DNA from: Clostridiaceae bacterium
GTDB taxonomy: Bacteria > Bacillota > Clostridia > Acetivibrionales > DUMC01
Length of the DNA: 26,121 bases
Assembly: GCA_012512865.1 (NCBI GenBank)
Contig: JAAZDH010000077.1
Span: forward strand, 1-26,121
Direction: 5' to 3'
Positions 14,958 through 21,390 of this stretch are shown here, piece by piece. Position numbers and translations under genes: made by a program. The notes below the pieces were generated by a model that searched no databases, was not told where the DNA came from, and was given only the letters and a program-made list of their open reading frames with translations. The first letter of the stretch is position 1. Each line of letters begins with the position of its first letter.

Positions 14958-14986
14958 ACTGTAACACAAATATATTAATAAGTCAA
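14958..14986 (-). promoter_or_regulatory. Sigma-A promoter for rpmG-secE-nusG and downstream genes
   Basis: TTGACT (14986-14981, five of six) is followed after exactly 17 bases by TACAGT (14963-14958, four of six), with TGT directly before it as an extended -10. The predicted start is about 14951, and rpmG begins about 64 bases later. No other good promoter lies between spoIIR and rpmG. Confidence 0.72.
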
Positions 14987-15019
14987 GATTTTTTCTGCCT
15001 CTTTTTTTCTAGTGTTGAC

Positions 15020-15039
15020 TAATAATTTATCAATTATTA
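15020..15039. repeat. AT-only hairpin upstream of the rpmG promoter
   Basis: TAATAATT (15020-15027) and AATTATTA (15032-15039) form a perfect 8-bp stem with a 4-base loop. It lies between the GC-rich palindromic element and the rpmG promoter. An operator or a weak read-through barrier is possible; nothing more can be said. Confidence 0.45.
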
Positions 15040-15080
15040 CGTGATAATTAATACATGGGGTGATATGATATGAATTGTCT

Positions 15081-15163
15081 TGCCCTGTTCCCGCTGCTAG
15101 TTGGCGGGACATTGGGACAGGTCTCTAGTCACGTTCCCGTGTCCCGGTCCGGGTCCTATTGCC
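15081..15163. repeat. GC-rich GGGACA/TGTCCC palindromic element after spoIIR
   Basis: A GC-rich patch of about 83 bases abuts the spoIIR stop codon and is flanked by very AT-rich DNA. It is built from short inverted motifs: GGGACA at 15106 and 15114, TGTCCC at 15140, GTTCCCG at 15087 and 15133, CCCTGT at 15083, TCCCGC/GCGGGA as a stem (15089-15094 with 15104-15109), and the palindrome-like CCCGGTCCGGG at 15143-15153. Dispersed GGGACA...TGTCCC palindromes are known to me from several clostridial genomes as intergenic repeats; copy number here cannot be judged from one window. It may act as a terminator-like barrier after spoIIR. Confidence 0.65.
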
Positions 15164-15164
15164 G

Positions 15165-15878
15165 TCAGTTCGAAGTATTAAAAAGCTTGCTTATTAGTCC
15201 GGAGAATTTTACCCTCGAATCCCGGAAAAATTCTACAATTTTAAACCTGATTTTTACCGGTATGTCTTTTTCACTGCCGGCAGAGGTTATTATGCTGTAT
15301 TCTTCCTCCGTCAGTTTATCCCTGAGTTCTTCCTTAACGGAATCAGGTACTGTCCCGTGGGTTATGTCAACAAAACAAAGGGGAGGAAATAAAACGCACC
15401 ACCAGTTTGACCCTTCTCCTTTCCCGATTTTTATTTTCAATGCATGGTAATTTCCCGCGGGCAATGAAATATCCCCGTATGTTTTCGCAGGGAAAGGGAA
15501 CTTTCCGGTACTGATTTCCACCTGGTAGTTCTTTTTACGGGCCTTTATCGTTTCACAGACAAGTTCCTTGATATTCTCAATATTTGCTTCTATTATCTTC
15601 TTGGTCTCATTAACGTCATTTGAACCTTCAAGCTTGGATGACATGTATTCAAGAACCGCATTTTTGACATCGGTTTTTAGGTCCTGGTCTTCTTGTGAAT
15701 CGCTGTTTGCAATCACATGAAGACGTAATATATTCTCTTCAAGCCCCCTGGATACCTTTTCGGAATAAAGCACACAATAAATACAAGAAGCCAGTAAAGA
15801 AACAAGCAGTGCAGATGTGGCAAAACGCAGCACCCTGTTCTTGTTTTTATTTAGCTCCGAAAACCTTTTTCTGCCCAT
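15165..15878 (-). CDS. spoIIR: Stage II sporulation protein R
   Basis: SpoIIR is made in the forespore and crosses into the intermembrane space, where it triggers SpoIIGA to cleave pro-sigma-E in the mother cell. The 237-residue protein has a membrane anchor or signal segment at about 17-38 and the family signature ILRLHVIANSDSQEDQDLK (about 50-68). PAGNYHALKIKIGKGEGSNWW (about 140-160) and CVLFPPLCFVD follow. The length is close to the Bacillus protein. The ATG at 15878-15876 has only a GGGGG (15889-15885) six bases upstream, and that lies in the 3' arm of the upstream terminator. A sigma-F-like promoter at 15919-15948 points at it. Identification is firm. Confidence 0.95.
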   Translation of the reverse strand: MGRKRFSELNKNKNRVLRFATSALLVSLLASCIYCVLYSEKVSRGLEENILRLHVIANSDSQEDQDLKTDVKNAVLEYMSSKLEGSNDVNETKKIIEANIENIKELVCETIKARKKNYQVEISTGKFPFPAKTYGDISLPAGNYHALKIKIGKGEGSNWWCVLFPPLCFVDITHGTVPDSVKEELRDKLTEEEYSIITSAGSEKDIPVKIRFKIVEFFRDSRVKFSGLISKLFNTSN

Positions 15879-15939
15879 AAAAAACCCCCGGCTTTTTAAT
15901 ACTTTTCCTCATGTATTAAAGTATTGCCAGGGGATTTTT
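15879..15939 (-). terminator. Intrinsic terminator of pyrG, bidirectional in form
   Basis: The outer stem is GCCAGGGG (15926-15933) with CCCCCGGC (15885-15892), continued inward by AAAGTATT (15918-15925) with AATACTTT (about 15899-15906). On the minus strand TTTTTT (15884-15879) follows at once and runs straight into the spoIIR ATG. On the plus strand ATTTTTG follows the other arm. Transcripts from pyrG should end here, and the spoIIR ribosome binding site is buried in the stem. Confidence 0.8.
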
Positions 15940-15948
15940 GTTTTATAC
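15919..15948 (-). promoter_or_regulatory. Sigma-F-like forespore promoter for spoIIR
   Basis: GTATA (15948-15944) lies exactly 15 bases before GGCAATACTT (15928-15919). The known sigma-F consensus is GYATA-N15-GGNNANAHTR; only the last base differs. Bacillus spoIIR is a sigma-F gene. The predicted start, near 15912, lies after the 5' arm of the pyrG terminator, so a forespore transcript could not form that hairpin. Confidence 0.7.
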
Positions 15949-15965
15949 ATGCAGGCATTCATATA

Positions 15966-16005
15966 TGCATTAATTTGCTCCTGAATTAACAGGCGTATTA
16001 ATGCA
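15966..16005 (-). repeat. Two-tier inverted repeat after pyrG
   Basis: TGCATTAAT (15966-15974) and ATTAATGCA (15997-16005) form a perfect 9-bp stem. CCTG/CAGG (15980-15983 with 15990-15993) stacks inside it. It lies just after the pyrG stop, ahead of the main terminator, and lacks a T-run. Confidence 0.5.
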
Positions 16006-16022
16006 GCTTGTTCACGCACATG

Positions 16023-17636
16023 TTAGTTCTTGTGCATTCTTCTTTCCAGCGAAGCTCTTATAAAATCCCTGAACAAGGGGTGGCACCTATTCGGCCTGGA
16101 TTTATACTCCGGATGAAATTGCACCCCTATAAACCACGGATGGCCTGGCAGCTCAATTACCTCCACCAGCTTCCCACAAGGAGACAATCCCGATAAAACC
16201 ATCCCGTTTTTCTCAAGAATTTCCCTATATTCATTGTTTAATTCATACCTGTGCCTGTACCTCTCATAAATCAAATCATCATTATAGATCCTGTGAATCA
16301 ATGAATCCTTTTTCAACTCGCATGGATACAGCCCTAATCTCATTGTTCCGCCTTTTTCCGATACATTCTTCTGTTCAGGCATCAGGTCTATAACGGGGTT
16401 TTTTGTTTCCGGGGCAAACTCTGAGCTGTTTGCGTCTTCCAGGCTGCACACGTTCCTGCAGAATTCAACGACTGCCATTTGCATCCCAAGACATATTCCA
16501 AAAAACGGGATTTTATTCTCCCGTGCATAGTTTATGGCGGCTATTTTACCCTCGCTGCCCCTGTCGCCAAAACCCCCGGGAACAATAATACCATCCAACT
16601 CCTTGAGATAACTTTCCTTGCTTTCATCATTTATATTTTCCGAGTTGACCCACTCTATCTTGACATGGGTATCATTAGCTATTCCACCATGCTTTAATGA
16701 TTCCTCAACGCTTAAATACGCATCGTGAAGCTCCACGTATTTACCGACAAGCCCAATTGTAACACACTTTTTAAGGTTCTTCTGCCTTGACACCATCTGC
16801 TGCCATTCGGTCAAGTCCGGTTTCCCGCACTTTATATTCAACCTCTTGCATATAATATCGCCCAAGCCTTCTTCTTCAAGCATGAGTGGCACTTCGTACA
16901 ACACTTCCACGTCGGTGTTTTGTACTACGCAATTCGCAGGCAGATTGCAGAATAAAGCTATCTTTTCCTTTAACTCCTTGGTCAGCTTGTTCTTGGTCCT
17001 GCACACTATAACATCAGGCTGGATACCTATACTCCTCAATTCCTTCGTACTATGCTGGGTCGGTTTTGTCTTCAGTTCCCCCGACTTGTCCAAGTACGGC
17101 ACAAGGGTTACATGGATGAACATAACATTTTCTCTCCCCATGTCAGTGGAAAACTGCCTTATCGCTTCCAGGAAAGGCAAGCTCTCTATATCTCCCACCG
17201 TACCCCCGATCTCGGTTATTACAACATCAATGTTACTGGATTCCGCGGTCTTCCTGATCCTTTCCTTTATCTCGTTGGTTATATGGGGAATTACCTGGAC
17301 TGTCTCACCTAGGAATTCGCCCTTCCGCTCCTTGCTTATAACCGTAAGGTAAATCTTCCCGGTTGTAACATTGCTGTTCCTGTTCAAGTTTTCGTCTATA
17401 AACCTTTCATAGTGTCCAAGGTCCAGGTCGGTTTCCGCACCGTCATCTGTCACAAACACTTCTCCATGCTGGTAAGGGCTCATTGTCCCCGGGTCAACAT
17501 TTATGTAGGGATCAAATTTTTGGATGGTCACGCGAAGCCCTCTTGCCTTTAAAAGCCTTCCCAGGGATGCTGCCGTGATACCTTTACCCAGGCCGGATAC
17601 AACTCCACCAGTTATAAATATATATTTTACAGACAT
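16023..17636 (-). CDS. pyrG: CTP synthase (glutamine-hydrolysing)
   Basis: CTP synthase converts UTP to CTP with ATP and glutamine, the last step of de novo pyrimidine synthesis. The 537-residue length is standard. The N-terminal synthetase domain has the P-loop GGVVSGLGKG (10-19) and ITEIGGTVGDIES (140-152). The C-terminal glutaminase domain (about 290-535) has the triad C382 (in GICLGMQ), H508 and E510 (in QFHPEYKSRP). The ATG at 17636-17634 has GGGGGA at 17644-17649. A strong promoter lies at 17692-17720. The leader is only about 50 bases and has no hairpin, so the GGGC-type attenuation of Bacillus pyrG is not apparent. The gene ends before the terminator at 15879-15939. Confidence 0.98.
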   Translation of the reverse strand: MSVKYIFITGGVVSGLGKGITAASLGRLLKARGLRVTIQKFDPYINVDPGTMSPYQHGEVFVTDDGAETDLDLGHYERFIDENLNRNSNVTTGKIYLTVISKERKGEFLGETVQVIPHITNEIKERIRKTAESSNIDVVITEIGGTVGDIESLPFLEAIRQFSTDMGRENVMFIHVTLVPYLDKSGELKTKPTQHSTKELRSIGIQPDVIVCRTKNKLTKELKEKIALFCNLPANCVVQNTDVEVLYEVPLMLEEEGLGDIICKRLNIKCGKPDLTEWQQMVSRQKNLKKCVTIGLVGKYVELHDAYLSVEESLKHGGIANDTHVKIEWVNSENINDESKESYLKELDGIIVPGGFGDRGSEGKIAAINYARENKIPFFGICLGMQMAVVEFCRNVCSLEDANSSEFAPETKNPVIDLMPEQKNVSEKGGTMRLGLYPCELKKDSLIHRIYNDDLIYERYRHRYELNNEYREILEKNGMVLSGLSPCGKLVEVIELPGHPWFIGVQFHPEYKSRPNRCHPLFRDFIRASLERRMHKN

Positions 17637-17691
17637 TTATTTATCCCCCAAAGCCATGATTAGTGTTTTTTTACTTGCCGCAACCTAGTAT

Positions 17692-17720
17692 ATTTTATAT
17701 TCACAAGGTACTGCTGTCAA
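17692..17720 (-). promoter_or_regulatory. Sigma-A promoter for pyrG
   Basis: TTGACA (17720-17715, perfect) is followed after 17 bases by TAAAAT (17697-17692, five of six). The predicted start is the G near 17685, about 49 bases before the ATG. The -35 hexamer contains the TGA stop codon of the upstream protease gene. Confidence 0.78.
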
Positions 17721-19312
17721 GATTCAGACAATATTTCGACCGCTTTTGCATACTGCTTGTCATGGGTTAGAATTATCCTGCCAAGTTCATCATTTAGTGC
17801 CTGCTGGGTTGTAAAATCCAACACCCCGCCGGGGTAAAGCCCTTTATCTACGCGGAATTTCCATACCGCTTGATATGTTTTTTCATCCAGGACATTATCA
17901 GGATTATCAACATCATAGCCAAGCACTTTAAGAATCTTTTCCGCGTTATTAATATCTGTTCCTTCGTCGTCAAGGTCTGGTTTCCATGTTTTTGTAAGTT
18001 TTTGAATGTTGTTTAGGTAAATGCCGTTTACGGGCTTCGGGTCTTCCACTTCAATATCAGGCACAATACCTGTACCGTCAATCATCCTGCCCTTCGGGGT
18101 AAGGTACACTCCCGTGGTTATCTTTGTCCACCCGATTATTTCGCTGTTTAAAGGACTAATGCCATACTTGGTAATCAGGTCGTATGCATTGACTTCCTTT
18201 GAACCTACCTGTTCATAATACTTTGCATATGCTTCAGGGCTCAGAATGGGCAATATGTTCTGTACCTTTGCTTTTCCGTAAGTTTTCGAACCTACCAGTA
18301 TTCCGGCACCTGTATCCTGCACGGCCCCTGCCAATATCTCTGAAGCGCTTGAACTCATGCCGTTCACCAATATTACCAGGTCGTACTTTAATTCCGCCAA
18401 AAATGAATAGTATTCCTGGTCAGGCATGGTTTCCGATTTGAATGACAACTTTGTAATCAACCCGCTTGGCACGAATTTCCTGGCCACGTCAACACACTGG
18501 TCAACCAAGCCCCCGGGATTATCCCTCAAATCAAGTATTATCTTCTTTATTCCCTTCATATCCATTTCTTTCAGGGCGTTTGTGATAAATTCATTGGTAT
18601 TTGAATTAAACAATTCCAACTTAATATACCCTATATCATCCTTTATTTCATATATTACAGGATTGATCCGGATTTGCATTCTTTCAACCTCGATACTTAT
18701 AATCTCCGTATCCTTGTTCCTGTATATGCCCAGTACAACCTTCGTTCCTACTTGTCCTTTTATAAGATTTGACGTTTCATCTATTGTAAGGCCTGATACA
18801 TCTGTTCCATCCACCGTTATAATCCTGTCCCCCTGCAGTAATCCCGATTTTTCTGCGGGTGAACCGGGAAATACCTTGGATATGATAACATAATCGCCGC
18901 TTTTTTCTATCACTATTCCAATGCCTTCGTATGTACCTTCCACGTCCCCAAAAAATGTTTCGGCCTGGCTTTGATCAAAATACGACGTGTACGCATCCAT
19001 CGTGGAGAACATTCCCCTCAATGCGCCTTCGATCAGCCGCTTTTCATCCACATCCCCGGCATATTTATCCATGATAAGCTCAATAATGCTTTTAAAATAT
19101 TCCGGGTTAAAACCACCTTCTTCCCCGGCCCCGTTTCCCGCGCCGGCATCACTTTCCGCACCGCTACTCCCTGTATCGAGGTTTTCCGAGGCAAAAACCC
19201 TTTCATAATTCGCCGTGAACGATAAAGCTAAAAATATGACGAGAATAAAACATATCAAGATTTTACCTGGAAATGATGCTTTCCCATATTTCTTTCCCTT
19301 GGCCTTATTCAT
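17717..19312 (-). CDS. S41 C-terminal processing protease with PDZ and peptidoglycan-binding domains
   Basis: A CtpA/CtpB-type serine protease of 531 residues. Numbering is from ATG 19312-19310, chosen because AAGGGGA lies six bases upstream; a TTG six codons earlier would overlap that site. It has a membrane anchor or signal (about 18-36), a Gly/Ala/Ser/Glu-rich linker and a PDZ domain with YEGIGIVIEK and SPAEKSGLLQGDRI (about 128-205). The S41 catalytic domain has LDLRDNPGG, then S322 in SSSASEILAG and K347 in TYGKAKVQ. At the C-terminus is a PG_binding_1-like domain (about 456-510). Between the catalytic lysine and the TGVYLTPKGR strand there are about 35 extra residues. It probably cleaves envelope proteins outside the membrane; in Bacillus, CtpB acts in the sigma-K checkpoint, but no such role can be assigned here. 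Confidence 0.93.
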   Translation of the reverse strand: MNKAKGKKYGKASFPGKILICFILVIFLALSFTANYERVFASENLDTGSSGAESDAGAGNGAGEEGGFNPEYFKSIIELIMDKYAGDVDEKRLIEGALRGMFSTMDAYTSYFDQSQAETFFGDVEGTYEGIGIVIEKSGDYVIISKVFPGSPAEKSGLLQGDRIITVDGTDVSGLTIDETSNLIKGQVGTKVVLGIYRNKDTEIISIEVERMQIRINPVIYEIKDDIGYIKLELFNSNTNEFITNALKEMDMKGIKKIILDLRDNPGGLVDQCVDVARKFVPSGLITKLSFKSETMPDQEYYSFLAELKYDLVILVNGMSSSASEILAGAVQDTGAGILVGSKTYGKAKVQNILPILSPEAYAKYYEQVGSKEVNAYDLITKYGISPLNSEIIGWTKITTGVYLTPKGRMIDGTGIVPDIEVEDPKPVNGIYLNNIQKLTKTWKPDLDDEGTDINNAEKILKVLGYDVDNPDNVLDEKTYQAVWKFRVDKGLYPGGVLDFTTQQALNDELGRIILTHDKQYAKAVEILSES

Positions 19313-19398
19313 CTGGATTCCCCTTTTCAATAATAAAATACAATAATAATTAATAGTAATAAATATAAATAATAATCATTAATTTAGAGTATAACAAT

Positions 19399-19484
19399 AA
19401 AATACAACTAAAATACAATTAAAATATAATAAAAGTAACATTTATAAAACCAAAACAATAAAACCAATAAAAAATCAATAAAAA
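19399..19484. other. Phased A-tracts in a gene-free spacer (probable curved DNA)
   Basis: The 473-base gap between the SLH gene and the protease gene (19313-19785) holds no gene. Its plus strand is extremely A-rich. A-tracts of four or more start at 19399, 19410, 19421 and 19431, i.e. 11, 11 and 10 bases apart, within three imperfect 11-base units of the type AAAATACAANT. More start at 19446, 19452, 19460, 19469 and 19480. A-tracts phased with the helix bend DNA. A near-repeat ATCAACACTAA also occurs at about 19513 and 19541. It may act as an upstream element or a nucleoid-protein site; this is inference. Confidence 0.6.
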
Positions 19485-19619
19485 CTAAAATTGCAACACT
19501 AAAACAGTAAAATCAACACTAATAATATTAAGAAACAAATCAACACTAAATCAAAGTAAAAAGTAGTATTAAAAAAGCAAAACGCCTGTTTGCGATAACA
19601 AAACGTATGTTATAAATTT

Positions 19620-19649
19620 ATTTTACCACAATACCCTGTTTTTTGTACA
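19620..19649 (-). promoter_or_regulatory. Candidate promoter for the S41 protease gene
   Basis: TAAAAT (19625-19620) with TGG before it (extended -10) lies 18 bases after TGTACA (19649-19644, four of six). Transcription would start near 19613, giving a leader of about 300 bases through the A-tract region. A small GCAAA/TTTGC hairpin followed by TTTTTT (about 19594-19572) lies just downstream and could attenuate. The evidence is moderate at best. Confidence 0.4.
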
Positions 19650-19749
19650 TTCGAATTTTTTGTATTTGAAAAAGATAAGCAAAAAAACTTGAACCAAGAA
19701 AACTTGCATCACATACATAATCTTAATTCACAAACATTTAATATAAAAC

Positions 19750-19787
19750 AGGATTAATCCAAAAATAGCCTAAGCTTAAGTAATCCT
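19750..19787 (-). terminator. Weak hairpin at the end of the SLH gene
   Basis: AGGATTA (19750-19756) and TAATCCT (19781-19787) pair perfectly, with TAAGCTTA inside, and the stem overlaps the TAG stop codon. On the minus strand GTTTTATATT follows, a poor T-run. It is a weak terminator candidate for the two-gene envelope unit. Confidence 0.35.
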
Positions 19788-21387
19788 AGTAATACCCGAA
19801 AATTCTTTCCCTGTAGTCTTTTCTTATTCCTTCCCTCATGTATTCAATAAAAGTGATTAACAAATCGGCTGCCCTTGCCCGTGTAATTTTCTCCCCTGCC
19901 CCGAGATAGCCGTTATTATCTCCTTTAATCAACCCTATCCTTTCAGCCGCAAAAATCGCATTCCTGGCATACCCGGGTATGCTGGTATCATCCATAAAAA
20001 AGGTTATTGCATAAGGATTCGGTGCCAGCTTTTCCAGCCCAAGGGCCCGTACAAATAAAACAATTACTTCTGCCAGCGTAATTTCATCTCCAGGTGCGAA
20101 TACCCCGGTTGCCTTCCCCAGGATAAGCCCTTTCTCGTGTGCGGCTTTTATCTGCTGGAAAAACACATGGTCAACAGGTACATCCGCGTATGGAGAAAGG
20201 ATTTCCTCTTCTTGCTTCCCTATCCTCACTGACCTTGTACGTCTTGAGGCTGTTGCCTTATCCTCCTGCACATCCCCAGCCTGCTCCCCGACAGTCTTGA
20301 CAAGAGCCGCTACAAATTCGGCCCTCGTAATTAATTGCTCAGGGTCAAACCCTGCATTGGCGCTTTCTCTCCCATTACCATCATTGTCATTAAACACATT
20401 ACTGAATATCCCGAGGCTGAAAAGCATTTTTATATTATCTTCGGCCCAATGTCCCCTCAAATGGGGAAGCTCCTGCACGGGCAACCTTACTTGCTTTGGA
20501 AATGCTTCAAGCTTAAGGCTGTTTCTCGTTTCTATCATCTTGTACGTAGATATTCCCTTGGCATCAAATTCGGGAAGGCTGCAGTAATATTCCAATATGC
20601 TTGTATTGTTGCGGGTTTTCACGTAACCTCCCTGGAAGCTTATCTGCTCCGGTATATTCTCCACGTACTTGATATCCTCCACGACAGATGAAGAAACGGT
20701 TACCTCCGCCCTTCCCGCCCACATATCATGGACATCGCCAATTGTTTTCTCGCTCATTATTTCATAATTTAGTATGCTTGTTTCGGTGTTCCCCCAGGAC
20801 TGGTCATACCCGAAAGATCTGCCCGTTATTTCCATGGTAACGCTTCCCATGTTATTTGTTCCTGTCACCTGGTATGTCTTCCTCCACCGCATGTTTCCTG
20901 CAAAATAATTAATCGCAGGCTTTTTATCGATAATCCTTGAACTGGAAAATTCATAGCTTCTCAATGAATATACACTGTTACCCGCCCTTACCGTCTCCGA
21001 AGGATTCTTCGAAAGGGTTATTTCCTCCACGACTTGTCCGCCTGCTGCTTCCACCGTTTTTATATCATATGATACGTTTCTTACCAGTGTCATATCCTTA
21101 CCAGCATTCTTTAAATTATATGTATAAGTTATATTAACCATGTCCTGCCTTGTTGACTTCCTGATGGAAACCGTTCCGGCCATCTCAACGGGTTCTCCCG
21201 TAATAAAACATACTTCCTTATACTCCAGCACGGTTTTTTCATCGGTACCTCCCAGTGTTATGCCTCCCTCGCAACCCAGGCCCAGCCCGCTTGCAAGTAC
21301 CGGCATGGGCACCAGGCAGAAAACCAATGCTGCAATTAAAACAATGGATACAGGCGCTGTAAAAATTCTTGATTTTAAAAAACTCAT
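19786..21387 (-). CDS. Exported S-layer-homology (SLH) domain protein
   Basis: A 533-residue surface protein. It starts with a signal peptide (about 1-32, hydrophobic core then VLAS). A region of about 270 residues follows that looks beta-rich and that I do not recognise, then three SLH repeats at about 308-366, 398-450 and 464-518. SLH triplets bind pyruvylated secondary cell-wall polymer. Only the first has an intact TRAE motif (ITRAEF); the second reads ITLAE and the third ITRAR. A basic/acidic linker of about 30 residues separates repeats 1 and 2. The ATG at 21387-21385 is three bases after the TGA of the upstream gene. Its ribosome binding site GGAGGA lies inside that gene's last codons, so translation is probably coupled. 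The exact function is unknown. Confidence 0.9.
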   Translation of the reverse strand: MSFLKSRIFTAPVSIVLIAALVFCLVPMPVLASGLGLGCEGGITLGGTDEKTVLEYKEVCFITGEPVEMAGTVSIRKSTRQDMVNITYTYNLKNAGKDMTLVRNVSYDIKTVEAAGGQVVEEITLSKNPSETVRAGNSVYSLRSYEFSSSRIIDKKPAINYFAGNMRWRKTYQVTGTNNMGSVTMEITGRSFGYDQSWGNTETSILNYEIMSEKTIGDVHDMWAGRAEVTVSSSVVEDIKYVENIPEQISFQGGYVKTRNNTSILEYYCSLPEFDAKGISTYKMIETRNSLKLEAFPKQVRLPVQELPHLRGHWAEDNIKMLFSLGIFSNVFNDNDGNGRESANAGFDPEQLITRAEFVAALVKTVGEQAGDVQEDKATASRRTRSVRIGKQEEEILSPYADVPVDHVFFQQIKAAHEKGLILGKATGVFAPGDEITLAEVIVLFVRALGLEKLAPNPYAITFFMDDTSIPGYARNAIFAAERIGLIKGDNNGYLGAGEKITRARAADLLITFIEYMREGIRKDYRERIFGYY

Positions 21388-21390
21388 GGC

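Noticed and set aside
14276..15022. Plus-strand open frame of 248 codons opposite secE and rpmG
   Set aside because: It overlaps three well-identified genes on the other strand, lacks a ribosome binding site and resembles no family.
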